From Ectocarpus siliculosus (Eukaryota > Sar > Phaeophyceae > Ectocarpales > Ectocarpaceae), in contig FN649726.1 of NCBI GenBank assembly GCA_000310025.1, positions 987,228 through 1,010,689 on the forward strand: a stretch of 23,462 nt of DNA, given 5' to 3'. Made by a program: the position numbers and the translations under genes. Shown in pieces: positions 19,911-23,462 of this stretch. Below the pieces are notes generated by a model. The model was not told the DNA's origin. It did not search any database and saw only the letters and a program-made list of their open reading frames with translations. Positions within the stretch are counted from its first letter, which is position 1. Each line of letters starts with the position of its first letter.

Positions 19911-20232
19911 AGTAGAACGAGTACAGCAGCACCACCAAGACCTCCAAAGCGCTGATTCCTTCGGTTCGGCTGTCTATATGATACCATCTCCCGGCGCCGT
20001 GCTGCTTCGTGGGTATTGAGTGCTTGGGTGCTGCTCAATAAGGTGTGTGAGAGACGTGTGCCACCTCACCAAAATGCCGTTGGAAAAATTGCGGCGAGAT
20101 GATCTGTTTTTGGTCGGACACATCAACATCAATCCACGGCGTCACGCAGCAGTAGAGCAACAGGGCCTCCAACACGCTAATTCTTTCGGATTGGCCATCT
20201 ATATGATGCTGGCCGTCAGCGCGGCTGCCGCC
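19911..20232. repeat. Spaced direct duplication, period 225 bp
   Basis: A segment of about 85-90 bp near 19911-20003 ('cctccaaagcgctgattcct', then 'tctatatgat') recurs diverged at 20148-20232 ('cctccaacacgctaattctt', then 'tctatatgatg'). The offset is 225 bp, measured at 19941 and 20166. Minus-strand open frames cross both copies (19661-20038, 125 codons with a hydrophobic Leu/Val stretch, and 20035-20349), but the copies are read in different frames. I therefore favour a non-coding repeat. Confidence 0.7.
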
Positions 20233-20814
20233 CTGTGATTGTTGAGCTCGTCTACCTTTGGGTAGGTGGTGGTCAAAGATGGGAGTCGCAACCGTGAAAA
20301 ATGAGCTGGCAAACTGAAGAAATCGCAAGCAACACCCAGGTTGCGACACTCTGCCGTGCGCCTGTTGTTGCTAAAAACTGAAAACAGCAGGCCGGGTGGA
20401 CGGGATCTTTCTAAGTGTGTTGTCCTCTGTGCCGGGTGCTGCTTATTGCGCTTTTATCGCTGCTCTATGGTGAGCAATACCATGTCAACCTGTTGTGTGC
20501 CGAGCAAAGCGTGTATTCAGGGAAGGAAACGTGCTTTTTTTGATGACATCACGAAAAGAACAAGCAAAAAAAAGTCGGGTTTTCTTTCAACCGTTCCGTT
20601 TAAAAAAGAACGATTTCGACGTTGCGTTAACAATAACCCTAACGCTGCCACTATCTCCGCAGAGGATATTCCGCCGCATTTCGACGGTTACTATTTTGTT
20701 AAACGACGCGTGCATAATCCATAATTAATTGTTGTTGATTACAGCAGCAGTACTTCGGTCTTGTCTGAAGAAAATCCATTTTTTTGTAGTTAGTTATACT
20801 CCATCAAATTACTG
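20233..20814. other. Repeat-mosaic filler; fragment of the dispersed family
   Basis: Contains A- and T-runs near 20535-20610 and a fragment at about 20655-20720 ('gaggatattccgccgcattt'). This fragment also occurs at about 21248-21310 within the copy 2 region. No gene is recognised; the open frame at 20341-20724 crosses homopolymer runs and has no motif. Confidence 0.5.
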
Positions 20815-21310
20815 AAGCCCAGTTCAATATTCAGTTGGAATGAGACTCCCTTCGATGCTGGAATAACAGTGTGTCTACCAATTTCGCCTATCAACAAGAG
20901 GTTCGGGCCACCCGAGCCACATCGTTGCATTGCAAGAGGTTCGGGCCACACCGCTGCAACCTCCCGACGAGGAAGTACAATCCGTAATTCCGCGCATATC
21001 GCACGCACATCAACAACGAACTTGACACACACACACCTTGATTATTGAGGACTATCTCTTTTCGTCGTCGGAACACATCCACCCATGCATCAGTTGTACA
21101 ATAACTCCGATCTCGACCAATTTGAGCGTGCGTATAGTGGCCTCTCTGCCCGGTATAACTCTTCTCCCAGCGACAGGGTCGGGGCACACATCTATCTAAG
21201 TCTATCTGTCATTTGCCCCGCCGATACATCGCTGACACCTTCCCTGGGGAGGATGTTCCGCCGCATTTCGACAGATACTACAGTATTGTCGCGCGCATTT
21301 ATGTTGCGAA
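20815..21310. repeat. Dispersed repeat family, copy 2
   Basis: Colinear with copy 1 from 'cgatgctggaata' (20856) to 'cgacagggtcggggcacaca' (from about 21170). It carries an internal duplication: the 17-mer 'caagaggttcgggccac' is present at 20895 and again at 20933, absent from copy 1. It extends through 'gaggatgttccgccgcattt', linking it to the fragment near 20655. Confidence 0.8.
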
Positions 21311-21354
21311 AATAGAGCGGATACCTTCTCCTTCGGATGGAGCTGGGATGATAA

Positions 21355-21600
21355 GCGGTGGCGAGCAACTCTCTCTCTCTTTTCTCGTCTGAACACACCA
21401 TTATCATCATCCATCCATCCTTCCATCCATCCATCCATTGTTGTAAAATAACTCCGATCTCGACCAACTTGCGCGTGCGTGTATATAAGTCTATCTGCCA
21501 TAAAATTCCAATCTACTACGGAACTATTACCCACTTTTTCGGGGCCGGGAGTATTGTAGCCTGCCAACGTCAGGGTCGACATCCTTTTTTTTTCTTTTTT
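21355..21600. repeat. Dispersed repeat family, copy 3, with microsatellites
   Basis: Starts with a CT run (21369-21380), then 'cgtctgaacacacca', an expanded CATC tract (about 21405-21438), 'ataactccgatctcgacca', 'gcgtgcgt' and 'gtcagggtcga'. The order is as in copies 1 and 2, with the tetranucleotide tract longer. T-runs follow at 21583-21602 and 21652-21663. Confidence 0.8.
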
Positions 21601-21974
21601 TTACCGGCTACTCATTCAGCCGTGTGTCGGCGGTTATGTTATTTTTTGTTGCGTTTTTTTTTTCGCGTTGGCGCGCGCATTATGTTCTTTGTCGGTTCCT
21701 TTGACAATATCTTACTATCTAGACTACACATCCAAGAACGTACGATGGAGAATGGGTAATTATTCATGCTCTCTACTACTACTGCTGTACGTGCTCGACA
21801 GGTATTTGTTTACGCGAGCACATCATATCAATATATTACAGACAGGAATCGTCGTGGTTGTCCGTCGTTCCAGTAGAAAATAGAGTCCCCTAATTTTTTC
21901 CCCTGCGAAACATAGTCTACGCGGTCAGTCTCACGCGCATCTTTCATGATAGATGCCGACACACGCCGCAAACT
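21601..21974. other. T-rich flank, no recognisable gene
   Basis: Holds long T-runs and short open frames only. The open frame at 21358-21759 runs through these T-runs (giving poly-Phe) and is not credible as a gene. Confidence 0.5.
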
Positions 21975-22270
21975 ACTAACAGCAAAGAGCATAGACCCCG
22001 CAGCACACGTCGGCAGTACTTGTAGAGCTACCGCAAGCCATAGGGGTAGCGCGGCTTTGATATTGCACGCATCCACACGTCGCTGTTTTCGCAGCAGCAC
22101 GCACAGCTGTTTTATGCACACGTTCAATCACGCGCAAACGCATGGAAAAGGCCGGCACACATTGCGACTGATTAACAGCATAGGGCACACACACGCAGCA
22201 CACGCCAGCCGTACTTGCAGACCTAACGCAAGCCACTTAAGGTAAGCGCAGCTTCGACGCATGTATGCAT
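21975..22270. repeat. Diverged 195-bp tandem pair
   Basis: 'taacagca' plus 'gcagcacacg' occur at about 21978/22000 and again at about 22173/22195. They are followed by matching 'gtacttg.aga.cta.cgcaagcca' stretches, for an offset of 195 bp. The second unit is only partly present. Because 195 is divisible by three, the minus-strand open frame here (21976-22236) shows an internal Cys-rich peptide repeat (MACVRSASTAGVCC and MACGSSTSTADVCC), which need not be a real protein. Confidence 0.7.
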
Positions 22271-22275
22271 ATCTA

Positions 22276-22290
22276 CAGCAGCAGCAGCAG
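22276..22290. repeat. Short CAG trinucleotide run
   Basis: About five CAG units in a row. Too short to call an expansion, and not inside a recognised gene. Confidence 0.8.
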
Positions 22291-22334
22291 CACGCTTGAT
22301 ACAACACACAGGTGTACGCGACAGCAACGTTCTC

Positions 22335-22456
22335 CTCTCCGCGTAATAACTGTCCGCATGAGACGAGAAAAAAGCACCCTACTTTGCCCTACTCCCTCTC
22401 CGCGTAATAACTGTCCGCAAGAGACGAGAAAAAAGCACCCTACTCTGCTATACTGT
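22335..22456. repeat. 61-bp tandem duplication
   Basis: Two adjacent 61-base units (22335-22395 and 22396-22456), both starting 'ctctccgcgtaataactg', differ at about six positions, four of them in the last eight bases. The high similarity marks a fairly recent event. Confidence 0.92.
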
Positions 22457-22754
22457 AGTCTGGTGCGTGTCCCTATGCATCACGACGAAAGCAGTGGAGT
22501 TGCGGCGCTGTTGTGCGTCCAGCATATGAATCCGCAAACTGTTGTAATGCAGTGTCCGGAAGATTCCCGCGAAGTATGGAGTAAATGTTCGAGGTCATCA
22601 ATACTGCCTGTCCAGAACCTCGGTTCGAGTCCATGATCGACCTCTTTTTTTCGTACTGTTGTCCACATGTTTGTCGAGTATTTTGTCCAGGGCTTCTTTG
22701 TTGGTTGTTCGTTCGTGAAAAGTTGGTGTGTTGGTGTGTGAGTAGACACCGGTC
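22457..22754. other. No recognisable gene
   Basis: Contains 'ggttcgagtcc' at 22622, which matches a tRNA B-box, and a T7-T8 run shortly after. The surrounding bases do not fold as a tRNA and there is no good A-box at the right distance. Open frames on both strands lack motifs. Confidence 0.4.
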
Positions 22755-22850
22755 GCCCCGGTGGTCTAGTGGTATCCTCGTAAACCGCCAGTCGCAGATG
22801 TCGAACATTCGAATCCCCATGGATGGGGTGAAAGTTTTACAATTTTTTTT
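22755..22850 (+). other. Degenerate tRNA-like sequence with a T-run terminator
   Basis: An exact A-box-like word 'tggtctagtgg' (22762-22772) lies seven bases into the unit, as in a tRNA, and 'attcgaatcc' (22807-22816) is a B-box with its first G changed. The first seven bases (gcccc gg) pair at six of seven positions with 22823-22829 ('atggggt'). However, the D, anticodon and T stems do not form well and three bases are extra after the T loop. A 'tttt' and then a T8 run (22843-22850) follow, fitting RNA polymerase III termination. It is more likely a tRNA pseudogene or the head of a tRNA-derived SINE than a working tRNA. Confidence 0.35.
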
Positions 22851-23362
22851 GTGGGTGAAAGCGAAATACAGCTGAAAAGCTCTCGTGAGTACCAAACGTC
22901 GACGTTAGCACCGTTGACGAGGGAAAGGGACGGCTGGACCCTTCTCGCGAATGAAAATAAAATTCAGCACGCACCGCAGAGAGAGGAGGAAGGTGGGGCG
23001 CATGATACTAAATAAAAGAAGAAAAAGCCCTGGTGTTTACCCCCTCCTGTGTGACCCTGGATGGTTGTAGTTTGTCCGAAAAAGTACACTGAAAAGTAGT
23101 ACACTCTACATACATACATAAGCTGAATAGTGTAGTACACGTCTCACCACGAAAAATGGGGGGACTGTCGCCACAATAATTCGGAAGAAAACACAACACA
23201 ACACACATGCATGCATGTCCACAGGTATCGCACAGGCGATCTATGGTGCCTATGTAGACTGTATGCTTTACAGGTGTAACATGTTATGTATGTATACCAA
23301 TAAGAGTTGATGTTTTGAAAACTGAAAAAAGATTCGCCGAAAAGGTTTTCATGTTTTCATGT
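22851..23362. other. No recognisable gene
   Basis: Contains small simple repeats ('catacatacata' near 23111, 'acacaacacaacacaca' and 'atgcatgcatg' near 23190-23216). No gene, RNA or longer repeat is seen. Confidence 0.5.
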
Positions 23363-23407
23363 GCCTGGCACATGACATGCCTCTACATTTTTCATGTCAT
23401 GTCAGGC
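23363..23407. repeat. Hairpin of about 14 bp near the right edge
   Basis: 'catgacatg' (23371-23379) pairs perfectly with 'catgtcatg' (23393-23401) around a 13-base loop. Outside it, 'gcctg' (23363) pairs with 'caggc' (23403-23407) across a small internal bulge. Function unknown. Confidence 0.7.
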
Positions 23408-23462
23408 AATTGATGCAGGAAGAAAGATCCGTTCTCTCGGTGCACTACTACTGCTGTACACA

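Noticed and set aside
19661-20038. 125-codon minus-strand open frame with a hydrophobic stretch
   Set aside because: It crosses one copy of the 225-bp-spaced duplication, and the other copy is read in a different frame. There is no family resemblance, so chance is more likely.
20628-20645. Telomere-like word 'taaccctaac'
   Set aside because: A single copy and a half with no tandem run; expected by chance and not a telomeric tract.
21358-21759. 133-codon plus-strand open frame with poly-Phe
   Set aside because: The poly-Phe comes from T-runs after a repeat copy. The frame begins in microsatellite sequence and has no coding character.
22622-22632. Perfect tRNA B-box word followed by a T-run
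   Set aside because: No proper A-box at the right distance, and the flanking bases do not form T or acceptor stems, so it is not a tRNA gene.
1-23462. CRISPR array, prophage, integron or bacterial defence island
   Set aside because: No regularly spaced identical repeats with unique spacers, no bacterial-type gene clusters, and several clearly eukaryotic signs (spliced PHD finger, LINE fragment, degenerate satellites).

Overview
The window looks like a piece of a eukaryotic nuclear genome, most likely a stramenopile and plausibly a brown alga. This rests on a degenerate ankyrin array of the 'GGHLDVLKWARENGCPW' type, which I associate with Ectocarpus-like and other stramenopile genomes. It also rests on spliced genes with GTGAG-type donors, one inferred intron of nearly 800 bp, a LINE-type reverse transcriptase fragment and a high density of degenerate tandem repeats. 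There are no operons, no Shine-Dalgarno pattern and no bacterial gene organisation. The exact organism cannot be fixed from sequence alone.

Layout from left to right. About 0.64-2.83 kb is a C/T-rich, strongly diverged tandem array with a unit near 125 bp. It abuts an internal fragment of a non-LTR retrotransposon reverse transcriptase (2.88-4.03 kb, plus strand) that lacks its 5' part, the YADD catalytic motif and everything downstream. At 4.88-5.26 kb there is a 187-bp tandem duplication, followed by a 21-bp duplication and then G-rich sequence (5.54-5.87 kb) that may be an inverted outlier of the first array. The 5.9-9.8 kb stretch has no recognisable gene, only scattered exon-like segments.

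At 9.9-11.1 kb on the plus strand is a PHD-finger (chromatin reader) gene. Its eight zinc ligands are split by a canonical GT-AG intron. The reading frame breaks four times, each time at a homopolymer or dinucleotide run, so it is either a young pseudogene or a real gene damaged by assembly indels. At 12.06-12.70 kb on the minus strand is an ankyrin-repeat relic with a nonsense codon and a frameshift. From 16.13 to 13.57 kb on the minus strand I infer an unrecognised multi-exon gene. Its exons join in compatible phases across GT-AG introns, giving roughly 345 residues of mostly helical protein. A further 5' exon may lie at 17.7-17.9 kb.

The right-hand 4.6 kb (18.8-23.46 kb) is a mosaic of repeats. 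It holds three copies of one dispersed family, a 225-bp spaced duplication, a 195-bp diverged tandem, a 61-bp recent tandem, microsatellites, two good hairpins and a degenerate tRNA-like sequence followed by a T-run. I see no cooperating gene system. The main interest is the broken PHD gene, the hidden minus-strand gene and the repeat architecture.
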